40,663 nt of DNA, from NCBI GenBank assembly GCA_016929495.1, contig JAFGIS010000288.1, positions 1 to 40,663 of the forward strand, given 5' to 3'. A program made the position numbers and the translations under genes. The DNA comes from Polyangiaceae bacterium (GTDB lineage Bacteria; Myxococcota_A; Polyangia; Polyangiales; Polyangiaceae). Positions 25,043-34,365 of this stretch are shown here, one piece after another; positions within the stretch are counted from its first letter, which is position 1, and the number at the start of each line of letters is the position of its first letter. Below the pieces are notes generated by a model that saw nothing but the letters and a program-made list of their open reading frames with translations, did not search any database and was not told where the DNA came from.

Positions 25043-26632
25043 TCAGTTCGGAAGACGCAGACCCATCGCGTCGGCGAACTTCAGCGCGATGTCCGTGTTC
25101 TCGTAGTAGCCGTCGAAGATCTCCGAGTTCGTCCCGCCGGCGAGCACCGGAACCGGCACTGCGGTGTGGGAGTAGGACGTCCAGCCGATGCCCGAACGGT
25201 TGTTGAGAATGTGCGTGATCGTGACGCTCAAGGGGTTGTAGCTGCCGTAGAGCAGGCCGTCCTCCTCGGCGGTGTTGGTCGAGTCGCCGAACATTGCCTT
25301 CGTGTAAGCGTCGTCCACGCGTTGCTTTTCGAACTCGGTGAGGTTCGCGTAGTCGAGGCCGAGCAGCTCCAGCATGTCTTCGTCGAGGCTGGTGTCGACG
25401 ATGGTGTCCGGCAGGCTGCCCGCGTCCTTGACAGCCTTGATCCTCTTGTCGAACTCGAGGTAGCTGAGCTTCTGCCCTTCCATCTTCTCGAAGTACGAGG
25501 CATACGCGGTGCCCGCCCAACCGATGGTCATGCCGCCCGTCTCGTGATCGCCGGTCACGACGATGAGCGTGTCCTTGGGATGCTTCCGCAAGAAATCGAT
25601 GCCTACCTTGACCGCGTCGTCGAAGGCGATCGTGTCGTCGATCGTGGTGCGGGCGTCGTTGGCGTGGCACGACCAGTCGATCTTGCCGCCTTCGACCATC
25701 ATGAAGAAGCCCTTGCGCTTTCCGTCGCGGTCGTACAGAAGGTCGATACCTTTTTGAGTGTATTCGGCGAGCGAGATGTGAGAGTCCGCGTCGTCAGCGT
25801 GCACTCGGTCGATTTCGTAGTACAGGGCCTTCGAGGAATCGAGGACCGGGTTGATCGCCAGGGCTTTCTTGCCGGGCCTGAGGTGTTCGAACTCGTCTCG
25901 GGTGTCCGCGATGACGTACCCAGCAGCGGCTGCTGCTTCGAGGACGTTGCCCTGCGGCGTCACGCCCGAGCGGGTGCCATCGGGGTCGATCAGGCCTCCT
26001 CCGCCGAAGTAGTCGAAGCCGCTGGCGACCAAGTCGTGTCCTATGTAGTGATAGCTGTTTCTGCTCGGCTCATGGGCGTAGAAGGCCGCAGGAGTGGCAT
26101 GGTCGATGGACACGCTCGACACGATGCCCACCTTCATGCCGGCCTGGTGCGCGACCTCCGCAATGGTCGTCAGATCCTGGGTCTTGGTCGGATCCATCGA
26201 GATCACGCCGTCGGCCGTCTTCTTGCCGGTGGCCATGGACGTCGCCGCCGGCGCCGAGTCGGTGATGAGGCTGTTCCAGGGATACGTCCTCTGCATGCCC
26301 TGGACCGGGAGCTTGCTCAAGTTCAAGAGCTGCGCCTTTGCGCTGCCGCCGACGTCGTCGTGCTCTTCCTTGTTGGCAAGGTAGGCCTCGGCCGCGTGGA
26401 TCTGCACGCTGGCCATACCGTCACCGATGAAGAAGAGGACGTACTTCGCGCGAGGCCCCCGGGGCGCGTGCCGGCCCAAGGCCTGCTCGGTCGAGGCGAC
26501 CGCCGCCTGGTCCTCCGTCTCGAACGACTGCCCGTCCATGCTGGCGCACGCCGCCGCGCCCAGCGCTCCGCCTGCGGCCACCACGAGGCCACAGAGCACG
26601 CTTGCCGCTACCTTGTGCATGCTGTTCGTCAT
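25043..26632 (-). CDS. Alkaline phosphatase (PhoA family), exported
   Basis: The 529-aa product has an AlkP-superfamily domain. The first metal Asp71 is in FFIGDGMA and the nucleophile Ser126 in ITDSAPAATSMATGKK. SIDHATPAAFYAH, VEGGKIDWSCHANDA, VVTGDHETGGM and SHTAVPVPV also carry metal-binding Asp, Glu and His. The N-terminus has a signal sequence with GAAAC (Cys29), so it may be lipid-anchored or simply exported. The ATG at 26632 has GGAGGA 8 nt upstream; the longer frame to 26794 lacks a signal-peptide start. It releases phosphate from organic monoesters outside the cytoplasm. The 411-nt region downstream to 24878 also holds the inverted repeat. The large plus-strand open frame across it is an antisense shadow. 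Confidence 0.92.
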   Translation of the reverse strand: MTNSMHKVAASVLCGLVVAAGGALGAAACASMDGQSFETEDQAAVASTEQALGRHAPRGPRAKYVLFFIGDGMASVQIHAAEAYLANKEEHDDVGGSAKAQLLNLSKLPVQGMQRTYPWNSLITDSAPAATSMATGKKTADGVISMDPTKTQDLTTIAEVAHQAGMKVGIVSSVSIDHATPAAFYAHEPSRNSYHYIGHDLVASGFDYFGGGGLIDPDGTRSGVTPQGNVLEAAAAAGYVIADTRDEFEHLRPGKKALAINPVLDSSKALYYEIDRVHADDADSHISLAEYTQKGIDLLYDRDGKRKGFFMMVEGGKIDWSCHANDARTTIDDTIAFDDAVKVGIDFLRKHPKDTLIVVTGDHETGGMTIGWAGTAYASYFEKMEGQKLSYLEFDKRIKAVKDAGSLPDTIVDTSLDEDMLELLGLDYANLTEFEKQRVDDAYTKAMFGDSTNTAEEDGLLYGSYNPLSVTITHILNNRSGIGWTSYSHTAVPVPVLAGGTNSEIFDGYYENTDIALKFADAMGLRLPN

Positions 26633-27063
26633 GTGGATTATCCTCCGTTGAAATAGACCTTCGGGTTTCCAATGGTCAGCGGAGGGGAGCGTCGCGCTTC
26701 TGTGTAACGTTGTGATGAAATGCCTGCAAAGACGTCGAGAACTCGCGATGAACACGCGTGCCGCAGAATGCCTCACGCCTGTCGAAATCAACAATGAGCG
26801 AGGTCAGCGGCCGGACGCCCGCCTTCGTGCAGACTCCGCCACGAGGCCGGCGTGTCGTCCTGTTCCTCTCGGCGGGTGATCGCCAGGCCACCGTTCGGCC
26901 TGTCACGAAGTTCACCGTGTCTTCTCAAGGCTGACACGTCATCGACAACGCGAGCGTAGGCTGGACCGGTCGCAGCGCGGCAAGGACCGGTCCGCCTGTG
27001 GGCAAGAGAATAGCCGGCGACAGACGCGACGGTGTCGTCAGGCAAGACGTCCCGAGGCCCGCC
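26633..27063. other. Intergenic region between pta and the alkaline phosphatase gene
   Basis: About 430 bases contain the promoter of the alkaline phosphatase gene at the left and the end of pta transcription at the right. A TTCATCACAACGTTACAC stretch (minus strand, about 26700-26720) only loosely resembles a Pho-type direct repeat. No supported gene, tRNA or strong terminator hairpin is seen. Confidence 0.35.
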
Positions 27064-29163
27064 TCAACAGCTTTGAGCCTGGATTGCCGTGAACATCACG
27101 GTATTGACGATGTCCGTCACGGTGGCACCCCGGCTCAGGTCGTTGACCGGCATGTTGAGACCCTGCAGTACGGGACCAATAGCGATGGCATCGGCCGAAC
27201 GTTGGACTGCCTTGTAGGTGTTGTTGCCGGTGTTGAGGTCCGGGAAGACGAACACCGTGGCGCGCCCGGCGACCGCGCTGTCCGGCAGCTTGGTTCGAGC
27301 GACGCCTGGGTCGATGGCTGCGTCGTACTGGATGGGCCCCTCGATGCTCAACTGGGGGTTGCGTTGACGCACCAACTCGGTCGCTTCGCGAACGAATTCG
27401 ACGTCCTGGCCCTTGCCGGAGGTGCCGGTCGAGTAGGAAAGCATGGCGACACGGGGTTCGATGCCGAAGGCGCGCGCGGTCTCCGCGCTCGAAAGTGCGA
27501 TTTCGGCCAGCTGTTCTACCGTCGGTTTGGGGATGACTGCGCAATCACCGTAGACGAGCACGCGGTCCGGCAGACACATGAAGAACACGCTCGAGACGTT
27601 CTTGAAACCGGGACGTGTCTTGATGAACTGAAGGGCCGGACGCAGCGTCGCCTCGGTCGTCGTGGTGGCGCCCGACACCATGCCGTCCGCTCGCCCCTTG
27701 TACACCATCATCGTCCCGAAGTAGGTGCGATCGCGCATCAAGTCGCGAGCCGCGATCTCGGTGAGGTTCTTTTCCTTGCGGAGCTCCACCAGGGTCTTGA
27801 CGTATTCCTCGAACCTGCTGTCGGTAGCCGGATCGACCATGCTCACATCGGCGTCGAACTCCAGGCCCAGCTGTGCAGCGGACTTCTGCACTTTGGCCTC
27901 CTCGCCCAGAAGGACGATCTTGGCGATATTCTGCTGGCGAATGACCTGCGCTGCTTGGAGAATCCTGTCGACGTCGGACTCGGGTAGTACGATCGTCTGG
28001 GGATCGGAGCGTGCCTTGTCGCGCAAGCGTCGCAAGAAGCGCCGTGGGGTTTCGGATGGTGCTCCGCCGTCGACGCGCTTGTGTGACAGCTGGTCGAAGT
28101 CAAGGTACTCATCGACGGTCGTGCGGATGATGGCGACCTTGTCCTCTTGGTGTGTCTCGAGGACAGGATGGATCGCATTGACCGCGACCGCAGTTGCGTA
28201 GGTCGGCTCACTGACCTGCAAGATGGGCATCCGCCCTTGGCTCAGACCGCGTACCAGCGCCATGACCTTGCGACGTGGCTCGAAGCCGCCGGTGAGCACG
28301 ACGCCCGAAGGACGCGGGGTGTTGTCGCAGGCATAGGCGGCTGCTGCCGCGAGCAGGATCTCCTCACGGTCGCCGGGGGTGATGATGAGGGAGCGGTCTT
28401 CGAAGTAGTGGAGCGAGTTCTCCAAGCTCATGGCGGCCACCAGCACGCGGCCGATCCAGGTTTCGAGGTACTCCTCGCCCGAGATCACCTCCGCTTGGAG
28501 CGCGCGCACCACGTCGGTCAGTCGCGGGTTGGCCAAGGCGGGCAGCCGCGGCATGACGCCGAATAGCTTGATCTGGCTGCTACGCAGGGACCGCCTCAGG
28601 TTGTCGGCGAACTCGCTGTGCCGCTTCAGGTCGACCTGGTTGACCACGACGCCAAGCATCTCGGCGCCTCGTTCCCTCAGTTCCGAGCAGACCAGCGTCA
28701 CGTCGGCCGCGGTGTCTTCGGCGGTGCGGTCCGCTCCGCTCGAGACCAGCAGCAGCGGCGCGTTGATGTTCTTGGCGATATCGACGTTGATGTCCGACTC
28801 CAGGGCAGGGAAGGCGCGGACGCTGTCGACGCCCTCGCACACGACGATGTCGTGGTCACGCGACACGCGTTCGTACACCTCCAAGATGTGGTCGAGTACC
28901 TCGTCGTAGGTCCCGTTGCGAAGAGCAGTGAGCACTGCTGCGCTCGTCGTCGCGGTCAGGTGGTCTTTGGCACAAGGCAGCTTGATGGCGCGTTGGATGA
29001 AGTCGGCGTCGCGACCCGGACGTCCTGGCGCGTCAGCCAGACTCACGGGTTTGAAGTAGCAGGCGCGGACGCCTTGGCGCTGCATCTGATCGAGCAGCCC
29101 CAAGGCAACGACGCTTTTGCCCACACCGGCTTCGGTAGCGACTATTATCAGCGGCTGAGACAT
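27064..29163 (-). CDS. pta: Phosphate acetyltransferase (phosphotransacetylase)
   Basis: The 699-aa, full-length three-domain Pta interconverts acetyl-CoA and acetyl phosphate. An N-terminal BioD-like P-loop domain has EAGVGKS at 11-17, with CYFKPVS after it. A DRTGG-type regulatory domain spans about 225-345. The C-terminal PTA_PTB catalytic domain (about 385-695) carries GMVSGATTTTEATLRPALQ, YGDCAVIPKPT, SYSTGTSGKG and the final VLQGLNMPVNDLSRGATVTD. No acetate kinase gene is adjacent in the window, so acetyl phosphate may be made here mainly for other uses, such as phosphodonor supply to receivers. It is divergent from the dikinase-like/two-component genes with 414 nt between them. Confidence 0.95.
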   Translation of the reverse strand: MSQPLIIVATEAGVGKSVVALGLLDQMQRQGVRACYFKPVSLADAPGRPGRDADFIQRAIKLPCAKDHLTATTSAAVLTALRNGTYDEVLDHILEVYERVSRDHDIVVCEGVDSVRAFPALESDINVDIAKNINAPLLLVSSGADRTAEDTAADVTLVCSELRERGAEMLGVVVNQVDLKRHSEFADNLRRSLRSSQIKLFGVMPRLPALANPRLTDVVRALQAEVISGEEYLETWIGRVLVAAMSLENSLHYFEDRSLIITPGDREEILLAAAAAYACDNTPRPSGVVLTGGFEPRRKVMALVRGLSQGRMPILQVSEPTYATAVAVNAIHPVLETHQEDKVAIIRTTVDEYLDFDQLSHKRVDGGAPSETPRRFLRRLRDKARSDPQTIVLPESDVDRILQAAQVIRQQNIAKIVLLGEEAKVQKSAAQLGLEFDADVSMVDPATDSRFEEYVKTLVELRKEKNLTEIAARDLMRDRTYFGTMMVYKGRADGMVSGATTTTEATLRPALQFIKTRPGFKNVSSVFFMCLPDRVLVYGDCAVIPKPTVEQLAEIALSSAETARAFGIEPRVAMLSYSTGTSGKGQDVEFVREATELVRQRNPQLSIEGPIQYDAAIDPGVARTKLPDSAVAGRATVFVFPDLNTGNNTYKAVQRSADAIAIGPVLQGLNMPVNDLSRGATVTDIVNTVMFTAIQAQSC

Positions 29164-29577
29164 GGACTTGACTCACTTCCGCTCGGAGACCGTGGTGCAG
29201 GAGCGCCTCGCAGGCGATCACGACGGAGTCCAGAGCGGCTGGCAGTTTTGGGAAACCATCGAGCGATTCGGGTCGAACAAGGCCAGCGGCCTGCTGCACC
29301 GGAAGCAAGCGGGGCTCTGGGCGCCCCGGAACCGCATCGGGATGGCAGCCTACACCAGCTGCCGGCTTGTTGGTACCAAGCACTGAACGAAGTCAGCACT
29401 CCTGGTCACGTGCTGCGGTACGCACCCGGGCCGGTCCGACGTCAGAGACGTCGCCCGAGAGCGCGTAGGCCACGGGCAGATACGATCGTGGCGGCAGAGC
29501 GAACGAATGGCCGGCCTCTCACGGGTCTCGCGTTCCGTCGCAGGCATGTCATCGTGCCCGCCGCTTGACCCTGGCAC
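29164..29577. other. Divergent promoter region of pta and the dikinase operon
   Basis: These 414 bases separate the two divergent start codons. A palindrome GTTTTGGGAAAC lies near 29250. No clear -35/-10 pair is evident for either direction. A TGGCAC at 29572 overlaps the start codon and lacks a proper -12 element, so I do not call it a sigma-54 promoter. Confidence 0.35.
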
Positions 29578-32178
29578 ATGAGCGGCGTTCACTACGGGCC
29601 AGTGCGTGCCGGACGCGTGCACCCCTCAGGGATCGCGGGCTTCGTGTCACGCCTGTTCGGCATGCGGCGTACGCCGCTGCTTGAGCTCGCAGAACGCATC
29701 GCGTGTTTCCGCGAGATACTGCACGCCAACAACACCGCGTTGGGCCTCATAGCTCGCATTCAGGAAGCACTCGCTTCAGAAGCGCCGCTTCCCGCCGCCG
29801 AGATGCGACGCCTCGTCGCTGGCGCCACGGTGCAGACCTACCGCATGGTCATGAACCTCGAGCGCCTCACCGGCAAGAAGCAACGCGCGCTTCAAGCGCG
29901 GTTCGATGCGATTCAGAATGCCATCGCGCGGGCTGTGGAAACGGCGCCCGTGTTGGGTGAAGTCGACCTTGTCGTGCCGCTCACCGAGGTCGAAGCCGGG
30001 TTGGCGGAAGTCGTGGGTCAGAAGAGCGCACACCTCGGGCAGGCGCACAAGATCCTTGGCGCCCATGTGCCCGACGGTGTTGCCACCACGGTGGAAGCGT
30101 ACCGGGCCTTCATGCGCGAAGGAGGGCTGGAGGCTCGCATCCAGGACGTGCTGGCTGCCGCAGACCTGACGGACACGGCTCACGTATTCGAGGCCTGCGC
30201 CCGCATTGCCGCCCTGATCGAAGCCGCGCCCGTTCCCGCTGCGGTGGAACGTGCGCTCGTGGAAGCCGTTGCCGGAATCGCGGGGAGCGATGTGCGCCTG
30301 GCCGTTCGTTCGAGCGCGTTGCGTGAGGGCGGACTCGAACTCAGTTTTGCCGGACAGTATCGCTCCCTGCTCAATGTTCCCCGCGAATGCGTTTCGGACG
30401 CCTTCAAGTGTGTGGTGGCGAGCAAGTACTCGCCCCAGGCAGTGACGTACCGCGTCGCACGCGGCTTCGACGACTCGGAGATCTCCATGTGCTGTTGCAT
30501 CGTCTCCATGGTCGATGCACGCGCCGCGGGAGTGCTGTACAGCGACTTCCAAACGCGCTTGGGGTCCCGTACGCTGCTGCAGGCCGTGCACGGGCTCGGC
30601 GTCAGTGCCGTGGACGGCTCCGTCGAGCCGGACACATACGTCATCGACCGAGCGTTGCGCCGGGTCGTGGAAAGCAAACTCGGGCTGCAGAGCACGCTCG
30701 TGCGCAGCCTGCCGAAGGAGGGCACGGAGAAGGTGATGCGTGACTCCGGCACGGCCGCCGCGGTGCTCGACGATCGCCAGGCCGTCTCGATCGCGGAGCT
30801 CGCTTGGCGCATCGAAGCCGCCATCGGCACGCCACTCGACATGGAATGGGCCATCGATTCCGACGGCCGCGTCTGGGTCCTCCAGGTTCGCCCTCAGCCG
30901 GCGCAGGCGCACGCATCGGTTCAGCCCGAGCGTTGCCCGCTTCCCGATGTGGAGGCGGTGCTCGAAGGAGGTTCGTGTGCCAGCGGCGGGGCGGGCTCAG
31001 GCCCGGTCGTTCTCGTGGAGAGCGACCTCGATCTACTGCGCTGCCCGGCGGGCGCCGTGGTGGTGAGCCGAGAGGCCAGCCCACGCCTCGCCGTGCTGGC
31101 GCCCAAGATTGCAGCGCTCGTCGCGGACATGGGAGAGACGACGGGCCACTTGGCCACAGTCGCGCGGGAACTCAGGGTACCGGCGCTGTTTGCCACTCGA
31201 CATGCCAGTTCCAGACTGCGACCCGGATCCATCGTCACCGTGGACGCCGATGCCCGGATCATCTACGCCGGTCGCGTCTCCGCGTTGTTGGACTCATGCG
31301 TATCGTCCGCCCGCGGTCCCCGCGACGCACATCGTGAGCTGTTGGCCGAGGCGGCTGCCCACATCGTTCCATTGAGCTTGCACAACCGGTTGGCGAGCGG
31401 GTTCAGCCCCAAGCGATGCAAGTCGTTGCACGACATCATTCGCTTCTGCCACCAGGCCACCATCGAGGCCATCTTCGAACTCGGCGACCGAGCGACGAGC
31501 CGTCGAGGTATTGCCGTCCGGCGGCTCGTATCGCAGGTCCCAATCGACTGTCGGATCATCGACCTGGGAGGAGGGGTTCGGCCGGAAGCAACGGGTATGG
31601 AGCTGACCATCGAGGACATCAGGTGCGTGCCGATGCGTGCGCTGTGGACAGGGATGACCGACCCGCGTCTTGCCTGGAACACTGCCCGACCGCTTTCGGT
31701 CAAGGGGTTCATGTCCTCGCTCGTGAGCTTCGGCTTCGACGAGGATGCCCGAGTGCGTGAGCTCGGCGAGCCGTCGTACGCATTCGTCACGGCAGAGTAT
31801 CTCAGTCTCAACTCGCGGATCGGCTACCACTTTGCCACGGTCGATGCTCGCGTCGGCGCGCTAGCGGACTCGAACTACCTGTCCTTTCGTTTCGTAGGGG
31901 GATCGACGTCGGTGACCCAGCGCAGCCGCCGCGCAGCACTCATCGAACGGATCCTCGGCCGCCATGGCTTCGAGACTGACTGTCGACTCGATCTCGTCAA
32001 TGCTCGCATCCGGCGGCTGACGGAAGCCGAGACGTTGGAGCGCCTCCGGCTCGTCGGTGTGCTGACGGAATACGTCAACCACCTGGATATGGCGCTCACC
32101 AGTGACAGCGCAGCCGCGGACTACGAACGGGCGTTTGAGAACCACGACTTCGGGTTCAAGAGAGAAGAGCATGCCTGA
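29578..32178 (+). CDS. PEP-synthase/PPDK-like dikinase protein 1 with novel C-terminus
   Basis: The 866-aa protein has a helical N-terminal part (about 35-125) and a PPDK N-terminal ATP-grasp domain (about 135-440). Motifs are GQKSAHLG, VRSSALREGGLELSFAGQY, VLYSDFQ, DMEWAIDSDG and VLQVRP. The swivelling phosphohistidine domain (about 465-570) has His524 in MGETTGHLATVARELRVPA. The PEP/pyruvate TIM barrel is absent; residues ~580-866 form a region I do not recognise, shared with the 34366-36939 paralogue. The ATP-grasp is somewhat degenerate: LREGG replaces the usual xEDxx stretch. It should move phosphate from ATP to a histidine and then to an unknown acceptor. The ATG start lacks an SD; GTG at 29602 or 29617 are alternatives. 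It overlaps the kinase gene by 8 nt. Confidence 0.85.
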   Translation: MSGVHYGPVRAGRVHPSGIAGFVSRLFGMRRTPLLELAERIACFREILHANNTALGLIARIQEALASEAPLPAAEMRRLVAGATVQTYRMVMNLERLTGKKQRALQARFDAIQNAIARAVETAPVLGEVDLVVPLTEVEAGLAEVVGQKSAHLGQAHKILGAHVPDGVATTVEAYRAFMREGGLEARIQDVLAAADLTDTAHVFEACARIAALIEAAPVPAAVERALVEAVAGIAGSDVRLAVRSSALREGGLELSFAGQYRSLLNVPRECVSDAFKCVVASKYSPQAVTYRVARGFDDSEISMCCCIVSMVDARAAGVLYSDFQTRLGSRTLLQAVHGLGVSAVDGSVEPDTYVIDRALRRVVESKLGLQSTLVRSLPKEGTEKVMRDSGTAAAVLDDRQAVSIAELAWRIEAAIGTPLDMEWAIDSDGRVWVLQVRPQPAQAHASVQPERCPLPDVEAVLEGGSCASGGAGSGPVVLVESDLDLLRCPAGAVVVSREASPRLAVLAPKIAALVADMGETTGHLATVARELRVPALFATRHASSRLRPGSIVTVDADARIIYAGRVSALLDSCVSSARGPRDAHRELLAEAAAHIVPLSLHNRLASGFSPKRCKSLHDIIRFCHQATIEAIFELGDRATSRRGIAVRRLVSQVPIDCRIIDLGGGVRPEATGMELTIEDIRCVPMRALWTGMTDPRLAWNTARPLSVKGFMSSLVSFGFDEDARVRELGEPSYAFVTAEYLSLNSRIGYHFATVDARVGALADSNYLSFRFVGGSTSVTQRSRRAALIERILGRHGFETDCRLDLVNARIRRLTEAETLERLRLVGVLTEYVNHLDMALTSDSAAADYERAFENHDFGFKREEHA

Positions 32179-33823
32179 ACGCGACGTCAGTCCGTACGCG
32201 CGCCTGCGCCGGCAGATGCTGGTTGTCTTGGTGTTGTTTGGCCTGCTGCCCTTGTCTATTGCGTCCGTCGCGGGATTGCTGGCCAATCGGGCGGAGCTCG
32301 ATGCGCGCAGTCGCAACGTGCTGGAGGCGATGGTCAAGAACCGCAAGGTCACCGTGGAATTGTTCCTCGAGGAAAAGCTGCGCCAACTCGAGCTCGCGGC
32401 AGCAATGCTTCCCGTGGCCGAGTTGTCGCGGCGCGCCGCTCTGGAGGGCTTGTTCAACGAGCTGGCGCGCGAACGCGGCGGCATTGTCGACCTGGGCTTC
32501 ATCGGAAACGATGGCCGACACATCGCATACATCGGACCGTACCATCTCGAGCAACACGACTACCACAAGGAGCAGTGGTTCACCCAGGTGATGGTGCGTG
32601 GCCGCTATGAGAGTGACGTCTTTCTCGGGTTTCGTCGCTTCCCGCACATGGTCATGGCGGTGCGCAAGCACGAGGGCGGCAAGGCCTTCGTACTGCGCGC
32701 AACGATCGACACGGATCTCCTCTCGACGTTGGTTCGCGAAGGGGGACTGGAAACTGGCGCGGACGTGTACATCCTCAACCGGGCGGGTGAGTACCAGACG
32801 CGCTACTCGGATGCCCACCGGCTGATGGAGAAGGCAGCGCTGACTCCGATCCCCACGCATTCCGGCGTGCGCGTGGTCGAGGTATCCGGCGCGCGCAACG
32901 AATACGTCGCTACGGCATGGCTGCGCACGGACGCGTGGGTACTGGTCGCGGTGCAACCCATGCCCGGGCTTGGCGCGCTGTTGTCCACACACCCTTCGGT
33001 GACGCTGGTACTGGTCTTGGGTTGGGTGCTGTTGCCGCTGTTGTCCGTACTTGTGGCGCGGCATCGCCTGCGCCAGATCCGGGAACTCGAGGGCGAACGT
33101 GCCGCGCTGTACGAGTCCGTGGCACAGACACAGAAGATGGCAGCGATTGGTCGCCTGGCCGCCAGCGTTGCCCACGAGATCAACAACCCGCTCGCAGTCA
33201 TTCACGCCCAGGCCGGTGCTCTCGAGGATGCGCTCGTTGACGGACCGGACTTCCCGCTTGCCGGTGAGCTCAGAGACAGGCTGTGCAAGATAGCCGCCCA
33301 GATCGACCGCGGCCGCAAGGTGACTCACCGGTTGCTCGGCTTCTCCCGCCGCGTCGGCCCCGACGTGGAGCCCGTGGATGTGGCCGTGGCTCTGGATGAG
33401 GCCGTGTCCTTCGTGGAGAAGGAAGCGGAAGCATCTCGTATTCGCATTGTCCGCGAGTACGCGAAGGACGCCCCCATCGTCCATAGCAGTGTCTCGCAAA
33501 TGCAGCAGGTATTCCTCAACCTGGTCAACAATGCAATGGACGCGATCGGCCGCGACGGCGAGGTGCGCCTGCGCGTCGCATCCGAGGGGGAGGGTGTCCG
33601 CGTTCACATCGACGACAATGGCCCCGGGATACCGGCCCAGGACCTCGAGCGGGTTTTCGAGCCATTCTTCTCGACCAAGAGGGGGTCGAGTGGCCACGGT
33701 GGCCTCGGTCTTGCCATCTGCAAGGAAACCATGAGAAACCTAGGTGGGCGTATCGATGTTCGCAGCGAAGTGGGCAAAGGAACCGAGTACACGCTGTGGT
33801 TCCCCAGGCAAGCACCCGAATAG
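32171..33823 (+). CDS. Membrane sensor histidine kinase with Cache-like sensor domain
   Basis: The 550-aa kinase begins at the ATG inside the end of the preceding gene. Membrane segments at about 17-37 and 277-297 bracket a ~240-residue periplasmic domain resembling dCache sensors (YHKEQWFTQVMVRGRYESDV, LRATIDTDLLSTLV). The HisKA domain has His335 in SVAHEINNPLAV, typical of the NtrB-like/HPK4 class. The ATPase domain has an N-box QVFLNLVNNAMDAI, G1 DDNGPGIP, an F-box FEPFFSTK and G2 GHGGLGLAIC. It is complete and should be active. The likely partner is the single-domain receiver 25 nt downstream, and possibly the homologous receiver at 39065-39442. The ligand is unknown; Cache domains often bind small organic acids or amino acids. 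Confidence 0.93.
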   Translation: MPERDVSPYARLRRQMLVVLVLFGLLPLSIASVAGLLANRAELDARSRNVLEAMVKNRKVTVELFLEEKLRQLELAAAMLPVAELSRRAALEGLFNELARERGGIVDLGFIGNDGRHIAYIGPYHLEQHDYHKEQWFTQVMVRGRYESDVFLGFRRFPHMVMAVRKHEGGKAFVLRATIDTDLLSTLVREGGLETGADVYILNRAGEYQTRYSDAHRLMEKAALTPIPTHSGVRVVEVSGARNEYVATAWLRTDAWVLVAVQPMPGLGALLSTHPSVTLVLVLGWVLLPLLSVLVARHRLRQIRELEGERAALYESVAQTQKMAAIGRLAASVAHEINNPLAVIHAQAGALEDALVDGPDFPLAGELRDRLCKIAAQIDRGRKVTHRLLGFSRRVGPDVEPVDVAVALDEAVSFVEKEAEASRIRIVREYAKDAPIVHSSVSQMQQVFLNLVNNAMDAIGRDGEVRLRVASEGEGVRVHIDDNGPGIPAQDLERVFEPFFSTKRGSSGHGGLGLAICKETMRNLGGRIDVRSEVGKGTEYTLWFPRQAPE

Positions 33824-33848
33824 GCGGTGTGGGTAGCGGAGGTTGAAC

Positions 33849-34211
33849 GTGACTCTGCGCGTACTGCTAGTGGATGACGAGTTGGAGTTTCTGGAACCGA
33901 CCGCGGCGCGGTTCCGCCGCCGCGGCCTCACCTGTGCCACGGCGCGCAACGGTGAAGAGGCACTCGTGGTGCTGGGCAGCGATCCCTTCGACTGCGCGGT
34001 GATCGATGTGAAGATGCCCGGTATGGACGGTCTGGAGTTGCTTCGGCGGATGCGCCATGACCATCCCGACGTCCCGGTCGTGCTGCTCACAGGGCATGCT
34101 TCCGTTCAATTGGGTGTACAGGGAATGGATCTCGGTGCGTTCGAGTACCTGCTCAAGCCCGTCGAAATGGACGATTTGCTGGATGCCGTCCGCCGAGCCG
34201 CTGGAGCATGA
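33849..34211 (+). CDS. Stand-alone response-regulator receiver
   Basis: The 120-aa receiver domain has no output domain. It starts at the GTG 33849, 6 nt after GGAGG (33838-33842); a TTG at 33843 is too close to that SD. Key residues are the DD pair in LLVDDE (Asp9-Asp10), phospho-acceptor Asp53 in VIDVKMPGMDG, Thr81 in LLTGHAS and Lys103 in YLLKPVE. The LGAFEYLLKP stretch resembles receivers of NtrC-type sigma-54 activators, but the AAA+ and DNA-binding domains are missing. It probably acts by protein contact or as a phosphorelay shuttle. It lies between the kinase and dikinase 2 in one transcription direction. Confidence 0.92.
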   Translation: MTLRVLLVDDELEFLEPTAARFRRRGLTCATARNGEEALVVLGSDPFDCAVIDVKMPGMDGLELLRRMRHDHPDVPVVLLTGHASVQLGVQGMDLGAFEYLLKPVEMDDLLDAVRRAAGA

Positions 34212-34365
34212 TGCTGGGCACCCGGCCCCAACGTGACACGAGGAGACCATCGAGAGGCTGCTTGCACACGAACGCCATTCGACCGCACTCGTGTGTCCCG
34301 AAGTGTGGACTGCCCGGCCCGGCCGCGCTGGGCCAGCTCCGCGTGCACGGGGAGGCGAGTTCGCA

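Noticed and set aside
24974-26656. 560-codon plus-strand frame antisense to the alkaline phosphatase gene
   Set aside because: There is no SD and no motif, and the sense strand contains the complete phosphatase active site.
26700-26720. Possible Pho box upstream of the alkaline phosphatase gene
   Set aside because: The two half-sites match the PhoB/PhoP consensus only loosely and have the wrong spacing.
28618-29568. 316-codon plus-strand frame antisense to pta and reaching into the pta promoter region
   Set aside because: Composition is shadow-like, and it would not fit the divergent arrangement.
29572-29587. TGGCAC with correctly spaced GC, a possible second sigma-54 promoter before dikinase 1
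   Set aside because: The -12 part (CGGC) is poor and the element overlaps the annotated start codon; no flanking dyads like those at 39576 are present.
32156-33697. 513-codon minus-strand frame antisense to the histidine kinase gene
   Set aside because: Histidine/glutamine-rich translation without domains, lying over a well-conserved kinase gene.
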